Of a stretch of DNA of 64,000 nt, positions 47,369-56,106 are shown piece after piece (the stretch's first letter is position 1; the number at the start of each line of letters is the position of its first letter). The stretch spans positions 4,247,501-4,311,500 of the forward strand of contig NZ_JAPEPJ010000001.1 in assembly GCF_026340255.1 (NCBI RefSeq), given 5' to 3'. The notes under the pieces were generated by a model. It was not told the DNA's origin. It saw nothing but the letters and a program-made list of their open reading frames with translations, and did no database searches. The translations under genes and the position numbers were made by a program. Source of the DNA: Streptomyces sp. NBC_01408. GTDB taxonomy: Bacteria > Actinomycetota > Actinomycetes > Streptomycetales > Streptomycetaceae.

Positions 47369-48701
47369 CACCGTCCGGAGCGCCGTGGCCGGCGGCGACG
47401 AGGGGGCCGGCTCCGGCCGGGCCGGGTGCGCCGGGCCCGGCCGGGACCGCCTTGGCGGGTGCCTTGCGGGTCATCCGGCGGACGTCGGGGACCAGCAGGA
47501 CCAGCGCGGTGACCAGGACGACCAGGGCCGCGCAGCCCCACAGGGCCGGGGTGCGGCCGAAGGCGGATTCGGCCGGGCCCGCCAGGGCGGTGGCGAGCGG
47601 GAGCATCGACACCGAGCCGAACCAGTCGTAGGCGGAGACCCGGGAGAACTTCTCCTCCGGGATCTCCTGGTGCATGGTCGTCATCCAGCTCACGCCGAAC
47701 ACCTCGATCGCGGCGCCGCTGACGAACATCACCGCGCACAGCCCCCACACCGGCAGGGGCACGGCCAGACCTGCGGAGGGCAGAGCCAGCGGGAACACGC
47801 ACAGGGTGCCGACCAGCAGCAGCCGACGGGGTTTCCACAGCATCATCAGGACGGCTCCGGCGAGGGTGCCGATCCCGAAGAAGGCCAGGGCGAGGCCCCA
47901 GGGGGCGGGCCCGCCCAGCCGGTCCCGGGCGACGAGGGGACCGTAGACCGCTTCGGCGGCGCCGACGACGGCGACCACGACGGAGAACTGGAGCACGATG
48001 CTCCACAGCCACGGGCGGGTGCGGAACTCCACCCAGCCCTCGCGCAGGTCGGCCAGCAGTCCGCCGCCCCCCGTCCGCTCGGGGATGTGGCCGACGTCGA
48101 GGAAGGCGCGCAGGGCGCCCGCGACCGCGAAGGCCGCCGCGTCCACGGCCAGCACCCAGCCCGGGCCGATCGCTGCGATCATCGCCCCGCCGAGGGCCGC
48201 GCCGCCGATGCCCGCGCCGTTCATCGCCATGCGGAACAGCGCGAAGGCGCGGTTGGCGTGTTCGCCGGAGACGGTGGACAGGAGCATGCCCTCGGCCGCC
48301 GGGTTGAAGAAGGCGGTACCGGTGCCGCAGAGCGCGGTCAGCAGCATCATCTGCCACAGCTGCGGGTCCCCGGTGAGGACGAGCAGGGCGAAGGCCGCCT
48401 GCGAGACGCAGTTGAGGGCGTTGGCCGCCACCATCACGCGGTGGCGCGGGAGCCGGTCGGCGACGGCCCCGCCGATGAGGAGGAACAGGACGAGCGGGAG
48501 CGTACGGGCGGCGGCCACCAGGCCGACGTCGCCGCCCGACCCGCCGGACTCCAGAACGGCGAAGGCGGCCGCGATGAGAGCGCCGTGGCTGCCGAGGTTC
48601 GTCACCACCGCCGCGCCCGTCAGCAGGCTGTAGTTGCGGCCGGCCCAGGCCGGCCGGCGGCGTGCGGGCTCACGGGGGGAGGCGGTGGGGGAAGGGCTCA
48701 C
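47355..48701 (-). CDS. MFS transporter
   Basis: A 448-residue major-facilitator protein with about twelve spans. Motif A-like loop after span 2 (GGAVADRLPRHRVMVAANAL), FNPAAEGMLLSTVSGEHANR after span 4-5, and a second-half SWMTTMHQEIPEEKFSRVSA loop. This group (MFS_3/enterobactin exporter-like) usually exports siderophores or drugs. A Pro/Gly/Ala tail ends the protein. Start ATG has no clear ribosome site visible beyond GGGAGG-like purines. Confidence 0.85.
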   Translation of the reverse strand: MSPSPTASPREPARRRPAWAGRNYSLLTGAAVVTNLGSHGALIAAAFAVLESGGSGGDVGLVAAARTLPLVLFLLIGGAVADRLPRHRVMVAANALNCVSQAAFALLVLTGDPQLWQMMLLTALCGTGTAFFNPAAEGMLLSTVSGEHANRAFALFRMAMNGAGIGGAALGGAMIAAIGPGWVLAVDAAAFAVAGALRAFLDVGHIPERTGGGGLLADLREGWVEFRTRPWLWSIVLQFSVVVAVVGAAEAVYGPLVARDRLGGPAPWGLALAFFGIGTLAGAVLMMLWKPRRLLLVGTLCVFPLALPSAGLAVPLPVWGLCAVMFVSGAAIEVFGVSWMTTMHQEIPEEKFSRVSAYDWFGSVSMLPLATALAGPAESAFGRTPALWGCAALVVLVTALVLLVPDVRRMTRKAPAKAVPAGPGAPGPAGAGPLVAAGHGAPDGVTPG

Positions 48702-48718
48702 GCCCGGACTATCCCCGT

Positions 48719-48754
48719 CCCGGGCCGGGAATCCAAACGGATTTCCGGCCCGGG
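48719..48754 (-). terminator. Terminator after the Pro/Gln-rich membrane-anchored protein gene
   Basis: Stem CCCGGGCCGGGAATCC (48719-48734) against GGATTTCCGGCCCGGG (48739-48754), one mismatch in sixteen, AAAC loop. It lies between the stop of the 349-residue gene and the start of the MFS gene on the same strand. Confidence 0.75.
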
Positions 48755-48772
48755 CCCGGGATGTGGTGGAGA

Positions 48773-49822
48773 TCAGCCGCCGGTGAGGCGGACCGAGCTC
48801 ACGATCTTGTCGTAGGTCTCCTGCGTGACCTCACCCTGGACACCGACCCGGCTGTGGAGGATCCAGCTGGAGAAGTCGCCGTTGGTGGTCTTGAAGCTGA
48901 AGGCCATGGACCGGCCGTCGGAGGAGCACTTGTTCTCCTTCGGCAGGCCGGAGGCGGTCGCCGTGGCCACGTGCCCCTTGAGGCCCGAGGAGGAGGTGAA
49001 CTCCTTGGCCTCGGAGACCTTGATGCTCTCCTTCGGAGCCTTCTGCGCGTAGGCGCCGACGACCCAGCTGGCGGCCGCGTTACGCGAGGCCTCGCCCGTG
49101 TCCTTGGCGCCCTGGGCACCCTTGGTGCCGGTGCCCGCCAGGCCGTAGGTCTCCTCGCTGCCGTTCTTGTCGGAGTCGAACTTGCACCAGTCCTCCTTGA
49201 GGTAGGCCGGTGCGGACATGCTGACGAACGGGCTGCCGTCGTTCTTGGTCTCGTCCTCGAAGCCGGTGATGACGCCCGAGCCGGCGACGTTCCACTCCGG
49301 CGGGACGTCGAAGGCGGTGCCGTACTTGGGGTTGATGACCACCTTCCAGCCCGGGATGACGGGCTTGACGTCCTCGCCGCCGCGCGGGTTCGCGCTGCTG
49401 CCGGACGGGGCGGGCGCCGAGGAGGAGGGCGGAGCGGAGGAGGCGGCCGGCTTGTCGTTCGCCTCGGTGTTCTTCTTGTCGTCCCGGGTCAGCACGAAGG
49501 CGCCGGTGGCGGCGGCCGTCACGACGACCGCCGAAGCCGCCACGATGGCCACGGTCTTGGTCGCGAACGGGCTCCCGCCACCGCCCTGAGGCGGCTGGGG
49601 CTGCTGGGGCTGGCCCCAGGGCTGGACGGGGGGAACGGTCGGAGGCTGCTGGTATCCCGGCTGCTGCGGGTACCCGTAACCGGGCTGCTGCTCGCCGTAT
49701 CCCGGCTGCTGGTGGTACGGGTTCGGCTGCCCCGGCTGTCCCGGCTGCTGTGCGTACGGGTTCTGTTGCGCGTCCTGGGGGTTGTTCCCGCCCCCGGGCG
49801 GCTGCTGCTGTCCTGGCCACAT
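48773..49822 (-). CDS. Pro/Gln/Tyr-rich membrane-anchored protein
   Basis: A 349-residue protein I do not recognise as a named family. Residues 1-85 are a cytoplasmic Q/P/G/Y-rich low-complexity tail (repeats of QQPGYGY type), one membrane span at about 90-112 follows, then a Ser/Pro/Ala linker and an extracellular domain from about residue 140 (WKVVINPKYGTAFDVPPEWN; DWCKFDSDKNGSEETYG; ENKCSSDGRSMAFSF) with two cysteines. This plan is common in Streptomyces proteins exposed on the cell surface. ATG at 49822 is followed by WPGQQQPPG; no Shine-Dalgarno. Function unknown. Confidence 0.75.
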   Translation of the reverse strand: MWPGQQQPPGGGNNPQDAQQNPYAQQPGQPGQPNPYHQQPGYGEQQPGYGYPQQPGYQQPPTVPPVQPWGQPQQPQPPQGGGGSPFATKTVAIVAASAVVVTAAATGAFVLTRDDKKNTEANDKPAASSAPPSSSAPAPSGSSANPRGGEDVKPVIPGWKVVINPKYGTAFDVPPEWNVAGSGVITGFEDETKNDGSPFVSMSAPAYLKEDWCKFDSDKNGSEETYGLAGTGTKGAQGAKDTGEASRNAAASWVVGAYAQKAPKESIKVSEAKEFTSSSGLKGHVATATASGLPKENKCSSDGRSMAFSFKTTNGDFSSWILHSRVGVQGEVTQETYDKIVSSVRLTGG

Positions 49823-49918
49823 GGCCGGTAACGATAGTGGGAGAGGGCCCCGGGAGCCACGGCCGCCCCCGGCAAGGCTCTGGCCAAGGGTGTGTACTCG
49901 CGGGTAACATCGCGCGTC

Positions 49919-50371
49919 ATGAGCGCAGACCAGATGAACGTGGGCGAACTGCTCGCCGCTACCGTGCCGATGGCCCGGACCCTGAACCTCCAGTTCCTGG
50001 AGACCACCCCCGAGCGCGCGGTCGTCCGGCTGCCGGACCAGCCCGACTACCACAACCACGTCGGCGGCCCGCACGCCGGCGCGATGTTCACCCTCGCCGA
50101 GTCCGCGAGCGGCGCGATCGTCCTCGCCGCCTTCGGCGACCAGCTCTCGCGCGCCGTACCCCTGGCCGTCAAGGCCGAGATCGGCTACAAGAAGCTGGCC
50201 AAGGGCGTCGTGACCGCCACCGCCACCCTCGGCCGCCCGGCGGCGGAGGTCGTGGCCGAACTCGACGCGGGCGGCCGCCCCGAATTCCCGGTCACCATCG
50301 CCATCCAGCGCGAGGACGAGGCCGTGACGGGCGAGATGACCGTGGTCTGGACCCTGCGCCCCAACGCGTAA
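49919..50371 (+). CDS. Hot-dog fold thioesterase-like protein (DUF4442 type)
   Basis: A 150-residue protein: VVRLPDQPDYHNHVGGPHAG and AMFTLAESASGAIVLAAFGD are the PaaI/DUF4442 hot-dog signature, with the HNHVGGPHAG loop near the presumed active site. Likely hydrolyses or binds acyl-CoA. ATG at 49919 follows TAACAT (49905-49910) by eight bases, nearly leaderless; a second ATG at 49934 is possible. Diverges from the Pro/Gln-rich protein gene. Confidence 0.8.
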   Translation: MSADQMNVGELLAATVPMARTLNLQFLETTPERAVVRLPDQPDYHNHVGGPHAGAMFTLAESASGAIVLAAFGDQLSRAVPLAVKAEIGYKKLAKGVVTATATLGRPAAEVVAELDAGGRPEFPVTIAIQREDEAVTGEMTVVWTLRPNA

Positions 50372-50405
50372 CCGCCGGCCCGCGGCGGCGGACATACCGA
50401 GGTGG

Positions 50406-50440
50406 CCGAGGCCCCCGCCCCCGAGGGGCGGGGGCCTCGG
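50406..50440 (+). terminator. Terminator after the thioesterase-like gene
   Basis: Perfect 16-base stem CCGAGGCCCCCGCCCC / GGGGCGGGGGCCTCGG around a CGA loop; no T-run. Confidence 0.85.
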
Positions 50441-50530
50441 TGCTGTCCCGCCGCTGCTTCGGTCGAGGACCGGGACCCGGTCCGGGCAGGTACCGGATAG
50501 AGTCCCCGGACGACGATGGAGGGGGTACGC

Positions 50531-50731
50531 GTGGCCAAGGTCAACATCAGCCTCGACGCCGAGCTCGTGGTCGAGGTGATGGTCCTCGCGGGGGTCGGCT
50601 CGCCGCAGGACGCGGTGGAGGCCGTCGTACGGGACTACATCGCGCGCGGCCATCGCACGGAGGCGCGGGTCCAGCGCCAGGACGAGGCCCGGCGCGACGC
50701 CGACAGCGTGCCGCCCCCGCCGCAGGGCTGA
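50531..50731 (+). CDS. Ribbon-helix-helix type small protein (VapB-like), no toxin partner
   Basis: A 66-residue protein: AKVNISLDAELVVEVMVLAG forms a strand followed by two helices (GVGSPQDAVEAVVRDYIARG), the pattern of VapB/Arc-type DNA-binding proteins, then a basic/acidic tail. GGAGGGG lies five bases before the GTG; TAGAGT near 50498 may be a -10 box. The next gene is a glycosidase, so no PIN-domain toxin is encoded beside it. It is either a solitary antitoxin or a small regulator. Confidence 0.7.
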   Translation: MAKVNISLDAELVVEVMVLAGVGSPQDAVEAVVRDYIARGHRTEARVQRQDEARRDADSVPPPPQG

Positions 50732-50847
50732 ACCTCGGCGCCCCGGTGGCGCGTCTGAACGGGCCCGGCGGGCCCGCGGCGCACAGTGGGCGGGGGAGCG
50801 GGCCGGCGCGGGCCCGCTCCCGCCGGCCCACACCGCAGGGAGCGTCC

Positions 50848-53376
50848 ATGAGCCAGGCCGTGTCCAGACGTACGGCCATGCGGCTGCTCGGAGCGGTGGG
50901 CGCGGCCCTCGGCACGGGCGGCTGCGTGGCCACCGTGCCGCCGGACGCGGCGCTCCGCGGGGCCTCGCCGACGGCCCCCACGGCGCCCCCGCCCGCCGCC
51001 GGGCCCGGGAGCGCGGCCCGGGTCGACGCCCTGCTGGAGCGGCTCACCCTGGAGGAGAAGACCGCCCTGCTGCACGGCGCCCAGGACCCGGCCCCGCTCG
51101 GCCAGGCCGGCTACCTGCCCGGCGTACCGCGGCTCGGCATCCCGGCGCTGCGGCTCGCCGACGGGCCCGCCGGCGTACGGGTCGCGGCAGCCGCCACCGC
51201 CCTGCCCGCGCCGGTCCTGCTGGCCTCCGCCTTCGACCCGGCGCTGGCCCGCGAGTACGGCCGGGTCATCGGCCGCGAGGGCCGCGCCCTGGGCCAGGAC
51301 ATCCTGCTGGCGCCCATGGCCAACCTCATCCGCACTCCGTACGCCGGGCGGAACTTCGAGACCTTCGCCGAGGACCCGCGCCTCACCGCCGACCTCGTCG
51401 CCGCGGTAGTCCGGGGCATCCAGGACGAAGGGCTCGTCGCCGCCGTCAAGCACTACGCCCTCCACAACCAGGAGCAGGGCCGCGACACCGTCGACGTGAC
51501 CGCCGCCGAGCAGACCCTGCGCGAGACCGAGCTGCGGGGCTTCGAGGCCGCCGTGGCCGCCGGAGCGGGCGCGGTGACGACCGCGTACAACAAGGTCGAC
51601 GGCGTCCACGCCGGCGAGAACGAGCCGCTGCTCGGCGAAGTGCTGCGGGACGACTGGGGGTTCGACGGCTGGGTGATGTCCGGCCGGGACGCCACCCACA
51701 GCACGGTCGCCGCCATCGGCGCCGGCCTCGACATGGAGATGCCCGCCGGAACCCACTTCGGGCGCCCGCTGCGCGAGGCCGTGCGCGGTGGCTCCGTACC
51801 CGAGGAGAGCGTCGACCTCGCCGTACGCCGCGTCCTCGGCACCCTGGACCGCTTCGGGCTGCTGGACGCCCGCCCCGCGCGGCGGCCCCCGCGCGACGCC
51901 GCCGCCGGGGCCCGGATCGCCCGCACGGTGGCCGCCGCCGGCGCGGTGCTGCTGCGCAACGAGCAGGAGACCCTGCCGCTGACCGGCGCGGCCGCCCGCT
52001 CGATCGCCGTCATCGGGCCCACCGGCCAGGTGCCCTTCGTCAGCGGCGGCGGCAGTGCGCACGTGGTCCCGGACGCCGCGGCCGGCCCGCTCGCCGCCAT
52101 CCGGCAGCGCGCCGGCAACGGCTCCACCGTGCGCTACGCCCTCGGCGAGGACCTCTACGGACGGCCCCTTCCCCCGCGGCTGCTGACCCCGCCGGCCGCC
52201 CTCGACGACCACCGGGTGGACGCGGGGCGCGGCTGGAGCCACGAGGGGGAGTTCCGCCTCGCGGCGGACGACGAGTGGACCCTGCTCGTCCACTACACCG
52301 GGCAGCGGCCCAGCGTCCGTCTCGACGGGGAGGAGCTGTTCCCCGTCCGGCAGGGGGCCGCCGAGTACTTCGCGGGCGGACTGCTCGCCGCCGCGCCCGA
52401 CGGGATGACGGTCCGCCGCCGCACCCTCGCGCTCAAGGCGGGCACCCACCGGCTCGCCGTCAACGCCCAGGGCGGAGCCGGGGGCCAGCGCTTCCGGCTG
52501 CGGCACACCACCGGCGCGACCCGGGCCGCGGACCTCGCCGAGGCCGTGAACGCCGCCAAGGCCGCGCGCAGCGTGGTGCTGTTCGCCTACGAGGACGCCA
52601 CCGAGGGCCGCGACCGCACCTCCCTCGCCCTGCCGGGCGGACAGGAGCAGCTGATCGAGGCCGTCGCCGCCGTGAACCCCCGCACCACCGTCGTCCTCAA
52701 CACCTCCTCCAGTACGACCATGCCGTGGCTCTCCCGTACCGGCGCCGTCCTCCAGATGTACTACCCGGGCCAGGAGGGCGCGGGCGCCACCGCCGGGATC
52801 CTGTTCGGTGACACGGACCCGGGCGGCCGGCTCACCCAGACGTTCCCGGCCGACGAACGGGCCACCCCGGTCGGCGGGCAGCCGCTGCGCTACCCGGGCG
52901 CGGGCGGCCGGCTGGAGTACGGCGAGGGCGTCCACGTCGGCCACCGCTGGTACGACGCGCAGCAGGTGGCTCCGCTGTTCCCCTTCGGGCACGGGCTCTC
53001 GTACACGACCTGGCAGTACGAGAAGCTGACCGTCGGGCCGGGCGGCGCAGGCGGAGAGCGTGGCGGGCTGCGCGTGGAGTTCACGGTCCGCAACACCGGC
53101 CGCCGCAAGGGCACGGAGGTGGCCCAGGTGTATGTCGGCCCCTCCGCGGAGCTGAAGCTCGACCAGCCGGTGCGCGCGCTGGCCGGCTACCGCAGGCTCA
53201 CCCTGGCACCCGGCGAGGCGCAGCGGGTCACCGTCGACGTGGACGCCAGGGCGCTGTCGTCCTGGGATCCGGAGGAACACGCATGGGTGCTGGGGTCCGG
53301 CCGCCGGGAGGTGTTCGTCGGGCGTTCCTCGCGTGACCTGACACTGAGGTCAAAGGTGGTGGTGAGGAGCGGATAG
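50848..53376 (+). CDS. Glycoside hydrolase family 3 lipoprotein with altered nucleophile site
   Basis: An 842-residue secreted protein. Signal: twin-arginine RRTAMRLLGAVGAAL and lipobox TGGC, so Tat-exported lipoprotein. GH3 barrel from about 55 (LTLEEKTALLHGAQDP, LRLADGPAGVRVA, GRNFETFAEDPRL, VKHYALHNQEQGRD), an alpha/beta domain with a PA14-like insert (about 450-540) and a fibronectin-III-like end. At the usual nucleophile motif VMSDW the protein reads VMSGRDATHS (residues 277-286 by my count, G279 where Asp belongs, D281 two places on), so normal beta-glucosidase chemistry is doubtful. CAGGGAG precedes the ATG. Confidence 0.88.
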   Translation: MSQAVSRRTAMRLLGAVGAALGTGGCVATVPPDAALRGASPTAPTAPPPAAGPGSAARVDALLERLTLEEKTALLHGAQDPAPLGQAGYLPGVPRLGIPALRLADGPAGVRVAAAATALPAPVLLASAFDPALAREYGRVIGREGRALGQDILLAPMANLIRTPYAGRNFETFAEDPRLTADLVAAVVRGIQDEGLVAAVKHYALHNQEQGRDTVDVTAAEQTLRETELRGFEAAVAAGAGAVTTAYNKVDGVHAGENEPLLGEVLRDDWGFDGWVMSGRDATHSTVAAIGAGLDMEMPAGTHFGRPLREAVRGGSVPEESVDLAVRRVLGTLDRFGLLDARPARRPPRDAAAGARIARTVAAAGAVLLRNEQETLPLTGAAARSIAVIGPTGQVPFVSGGGSAHVVPDAAAGPLAAIRQRAGNGSTVRYALGEDLYGRPLPPRLLTPPAALDDHRVDAGRGWSHEGEFRLAADDEWTLLVHYTGQRPSVRLDGEELFPVRQGAAEYFAGGLLAAAPDGMTVRRRTLALKAGTHRLAVNAQGGAGGQRFRLRHTTGATRAADLAEAVNAAKAARSVVLFAYEDATEGRDRTSLALPGGQEQLIEAVAAVNPRTTVVLNTSSSTTMPWLSRTGAVLQMYYPGQEGAGATAGILFGDTDPGGRLTQTFPADERATPVGGQPLRYPGAGGRLEYGEGVHVGHRWYDAQQVAPLFPFGHGLSYTTWQYEKLTVGPGGAGGERGGLRVEFTVRNTGRRKGTEVAQVYVGPSAELKLDQPVRALAGYRRLTLAPGEAQRVTVDVDARALSSWDPEEHAWVLGSGRREVFVGRSSRDLTLRSKVVVRSG

Positions 53377-53410
53377 GCTGCCCGCTCGGCGTGTCACAGG
53401 GGGCGCGCCG

Positions 53411-54091
53411 GTGACGACTCGGGAGGACGTACCGGTGCACATCCAGGAATGGCTGGAGACGATTCCGGCGGTCGCCATCTACCTCCTGGTGGGGCTGGTG
53501 ATCGGGCTGGAGAGCCTGGGCATCCCGCTGCCCGGAGAGATCATCCTGGTGAGCTCGGCGCTGCTGGCCTCGCAGCACGGGGAGATCGACCCCGTGGTCC
53601 TCGGGATCTGCGCGATCACCGGGGCGATCGTCGGCGACTCGATCGGTTACGCGATCGGGCGCCGGGGCGGCAAGCCGTTGCTGGAGAAGCTCGGGCGGCG
53701 CTTCCCCAAGCACTTCGGGCCGGAGCACGTGGCCATGGCCGAGCGCTCCTTCGACAAGTGGGGCATGTGGGCCGTCTTCTTCGGCCGGTTCGTGGCGCTG
53801 CTGCGGATCTTCGCCGGACCGCTGGCGGGTGTGCTGCACATGCCGTACTGGCGGTTCCTGATCGCGAACGTCTTCGGCGGCATCCTCTGGGCCGGCGGCA
53901 CCACCGCCGTCATCTACTCGGTCGGCGTCGTCGCGGAGCCGTGGCTGAAGCGGTTCTCCTGGATGGCGCTGCTGCTGGCCGTGCTGATCGGCCTCACGGT
54001 CACGCTGGTGCTGCGCAGCCGGATGAAGAAGGCCGCCGCGGCGGCGCGCACCGAAGAGCCGGCGCCGGTTCCGGTAGCCGTCGCGGACTGA
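53411..54091 (+). CDS. DedA family membrane protein
   Basis: A 226-residue member of the DedA/VTT family: ESLGIPLPGEIILVSSALLA, AITGAIVGDSIGYAIGRRGG, FFGRFVALLRIFAGPLAGVL, then PYWRFLIANVFGGILWAGGT. The family translocates undecaprenyl phosphate or other lipids (recent family knowledge), which would link it with uppP in this window. GTG at 53411 has AGGGGG seven bases upstream. Confidence 0.9.
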   Translation: MTTREDVPVHIQEWLETIPAVAIYLLVGLVIGLESLGIPLPGEIILVSSALLASQHGEIDPVVLGICAITGAIVGDSIGYAIGRRGGKPLLEKLGRRFPKHFGPEHVAMAERSFDKWGMWAVFFGRFVALLRIFAGPLAGVLHMPYWRFLIANVFGGILWAGGTTAVIYSVGVVAEPWLKRFSWMALLLAVLIGLTVTLVLRSRMKKAAAAARTEEPAPVPVAVAD

Positions 54092-54107
54092 ACGCGGGTG
54101 GCCCGCA

Positions 54108-54157
54108 GCCGGCCGTGAGGGCCGGCCGTGAGCCACCGGACACCCCCTAGGGGGTGT
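54108..54157. terminator. Two stem-loops between convergent genes
   Basis: GCCGGCC-5-GGCCGGC at 54108-54126 and a perfect palindrome ACACCCCCTAGGGGGTGT at 54140-54157. The second contains the stop codon of the carbonic anhydrase gene on the minus strand. Together they separate dedA from that gene. Confidence 0.75.
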
Positions 54158-54701
54158 CGGGCAGGGCGGTCACCGCGGCGCTGTGCTGCTTGGCCAGCTC
54201 CACGTACATCGCGGCGTTCACCTTGATGCCCTCGCGCTCCTCCTCGGTCAGCGGGCGGCGCACCTTCGCCGGGACCCCGGCGACCAGTGAGCCGGGCGGG
54301 ACCACTATGCCCTGCGGGACCAGCGCCTGCGCGGCCACCAGCGAACCGGCGCCGATCACCGCGCCGTTCAGGACGGTCGCGCCCATGCCGATCAGGCAGT
54401 CGTCCTCGACCGTGCAGCCGTGCACGACGGCGTTGTGGCCGATGGAGACCCGCTCCCCGACGGAGACCGGGAAGCCGGGGTCCACGTGGAGCGTGCAGTT
54501 GTCCTGCACGTTGCTGTCCGCGCCGAGCGTGATCGGGCCGCAGTCGGCGCGCAGCACCGCCGAGTACCAGATGCTCGCCCCAGCCGCCAAGGTGACGTCG
54601 CCGACCACGACGGAGGTGGGCGCCGTGAAGGCCGTGGGGTCGATGGCCGGAGTCTTCCCGCCCACCCCGGCGACGAATGCCGGGGCCGCCTGATGCGTCA
54701 T
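54147..54701 (-). CDS. Gamma-class carbonic anhydrase-like protein
   Basis: A 184-residue left-handed beta-helix protein: WYSAVLRADCGPITLGADSN, VQDNCTLHVDPGFP, VSIGHNAVVHGCTVEDDCLI (zinc-binding histidines H95, H117 and H122 by approximate count) and an end helix EREGIKVNAAMYVELAKQH. Such proteins bind zinc; activity of many is low. ATG at 54701 has GAGGAAGAAG upstream. Confidence 0.86.
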   Translation of the reverse strand: MTHQAAPAFVAGVGGKTPAIDPTAFTAPTSVVVGDVTLAAGASIWYSAVLRADCGPITLGADSNVQDNCTLHVDPGFPVSVGERVSIGHNAVVHGCTVEDDCLIGMGATVLNGAVIGAGSLVAAQALVPQGIVVPPGSLVAGVPAKVRRPLTEEEREGIKVNAAMYVELAKQHSAAVTALPDTP

Positions 54702-54817
54702 GTTCTTCTTCCTCTGTGCTTCGTCTGTGCTCGCCGTTCGGATGCCGCGCCTACCGGCACCGTAGGGCACGCGGCCCGCGGCCCGGGCGATGGGGTGAAC
54801 ATCACAGGATCACCGCC

Positions 54818-54846
54818 CGGTAGTGCGCCGTACGGCGCACTACCGT
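54818..54846 (+). promoter_or_regulatory. Perfect 28-base palindrome on a leaderless promoter
   Basis: Each half reads CGGTAGTGCGCCGT toward the centre (54818-54845). Its right end contains all but the last base of the hexamer TACCGT (54841-54846), which stands six bases before the GTG of the acyltransferase gene. A dimeric repressor bound there would block the -10 box. TetR- or MarR-type binding is likely; no such regulator gene is adjacent. Confidence 0.75.
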
Positions 54847-54852
54847 GGCCGG

Positions 54853-55599
54853 GTGCCGAAGAAGCAGAACACGTTCTCATCTCTGACGGCCCTGCGCCGC
54901 AGGTTCGCGAACCGGGCGGTCCACGCCGGCTGGCGCTGGATGCAGCAGGCCGGCGCGGTCACCGCGCAGACCCCGGGGCGGCTGCGCTTCGGCGCGATCG
55001 GGCACGGCACCCGGCTCGCCTTCCCCCAGGGCACCGTCTTCGGAGAGCCCTGGATCCGGCTCGGCGACTACTGCATCGTCGGCGAGCAGGTCACCCTCAC
55101 CGCCGGCATGATGCCGGACCTCGACCTCGGTACGGAGCCGATGCTGGTCCTCGGCAACGGGGTCGTGATCGGCCGCGACAGCCACGTCATCGCCGACGCC
55201 CGGATCACCATCGGGGACGACACCTTCTGCGGCCCCGGCGTGTACATCACCTCCACGAACCACAGCTACGACGACCCGCACCAGCCTGTCGGCAAGCAGT
55301 GGCCGCGCAGCGAGCCGGTCGAGATCGGCCCGGGCTGCTGGCTGGGCACGGGCGCGGTGATCCTGCCGGGCGCGCGGCTGGGCCGCAACGTCGTGGTGGC
55401 CGCGGGGGCCGTGGTGCGGGGCGAGGTGCCGGACCACGCGGTGGTGGCGGGCGCCCCGGCGAAGGTCGTCCGGCGCTGGGAGCCCGAGACGGGCTGGCAG
55501 CCGCCGCTGCGCACCCCGGCGCCGGTCCCGATCCCGGACGGCATGACCCCGGAGCAGCTGCGGGGCCTCGCGGAACTGGCCGAGACCGAGACCGCGTAG
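54853..55599 (+). CDS. Hexapeptide-repeat acyltransferase
   Basis: A 248-residue left-handed beta-helix O- or N-acyltransferase: VLGNGVVIGRDSHVIADARI, TFCGPGVYITSTNHSYDDPH (catalytic histidine), WLGTGAVILPGARLGRNVVV and VVAGAPAKVVRRWEPETGW. Related to maltose/galactoside acetyltransferases; acceptor unknown, perhaps a cell-surface sugar. The leader-free GTG is preceded by an operator-like palindrome, so expression is probably repressed under normal conditions. Confidence 0.87.
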   Translation: MPKKQNTFSSLTALRRRFANRAVHAGWRWMQQAGAVTAQTPGRLRFGAIGHGTRLAFPQGTVFGEPWIRLGDYCIVGEQVTLTAGMMPDLDLGTEPMLVLGNGVVIGRDSHVIADARITIGDDTFCGPGVYITSTNHSYDDPHQPVGKQWPRSEPVEIGPGCWLGTGAVILPGARLGRNVVVAAGAVVRGEVPDHAVVAGAPAKVVRRWEPETGWQPPLRTPAPVPIPDGMTPEQLRGLAELAETETA

Positions 55600-55614
55600 G
55601 CCCCACGACACTCC

Positions 55615-56019
55615 CTAGAGCGCCGGGATCTCGATCGCCGGGCAGCGGTCCATGACCATGGCCAGCCCCGCCTTGCGGGTGCGCTCGAAGGCGGCCTCGT
55701 CGATCACGCCGAGCTGGAACCAGACGGCTTCGGCGCCGATGGCCGCCGCCTGGTCGGCGACGGGCCCCGCCAGCTCGCTGTTCACGAAGACGTCCACGAC
55801 GTCCACCTTGAACGGGATCTCCTCCAGCGAGGCGTACCCGGGCTCCCCGTGCACCGTCTCCGCCTTCGGGTGGACCGGGACCACACGCTTGCCGAACCCC
55901 TGGAGGACCCGCGCCACCCCGTAGGCCGCCCGGTCCCGGTTGTTGGACAGCCCCACCACGGCCCAGGTGTCGCCCAATTCGGTGAGGATCTTGCGGATGG
56001 TTGCCGGATCTCCGTACAC
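55615..56019 (-). CDS. CoA-binding domain protein
   Basis: A 134-residue Rossmann-fold protein of the CoA_binding_2 family: TWAVVGLSNNRDRAAYGVAR, RVVPVHPKAETVHGEPGYAS, VDVVDVFVNSELAGPVADQA and AVWFQLGVIDEAAFERTRKA. AGGAGG nine bases before the GTG at 56019 supports this start over a GTG at 56079. Small proteins of this kind bind CoA; purpose unknown. Confidence 0.86.
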   Translation of the reverse strand: MYGDPATIRKILTELGDTWAVVGLSNNRDRAAYGVARVLQGFGKRVVPVHPKAETVHGEPGYASLEEIPFKVDVVDVFVNSELAGPVADQAAAIGAEAVWFQLGVIDEAAFERTRKAGLAMVMDRCPAIEIPAL

Positions 56020-56106
56020 GGGTGCCGCCTCCTGAGGGTCTGGACCTGCCTGCTCCTCCGCGTTCAACCGAAAGGACACATGTCCGATTCCCCGTAGGGT
56101 GGAGCG

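Noticed and set aside
48773..50833. Long upstream extension of the Pro/Gln-rich protein on the minus strand
   Set aside because: The extension is antisense to the thioesterase-like gene and the next terminator; the ATG at 49822 begins the real low-complexity domain.
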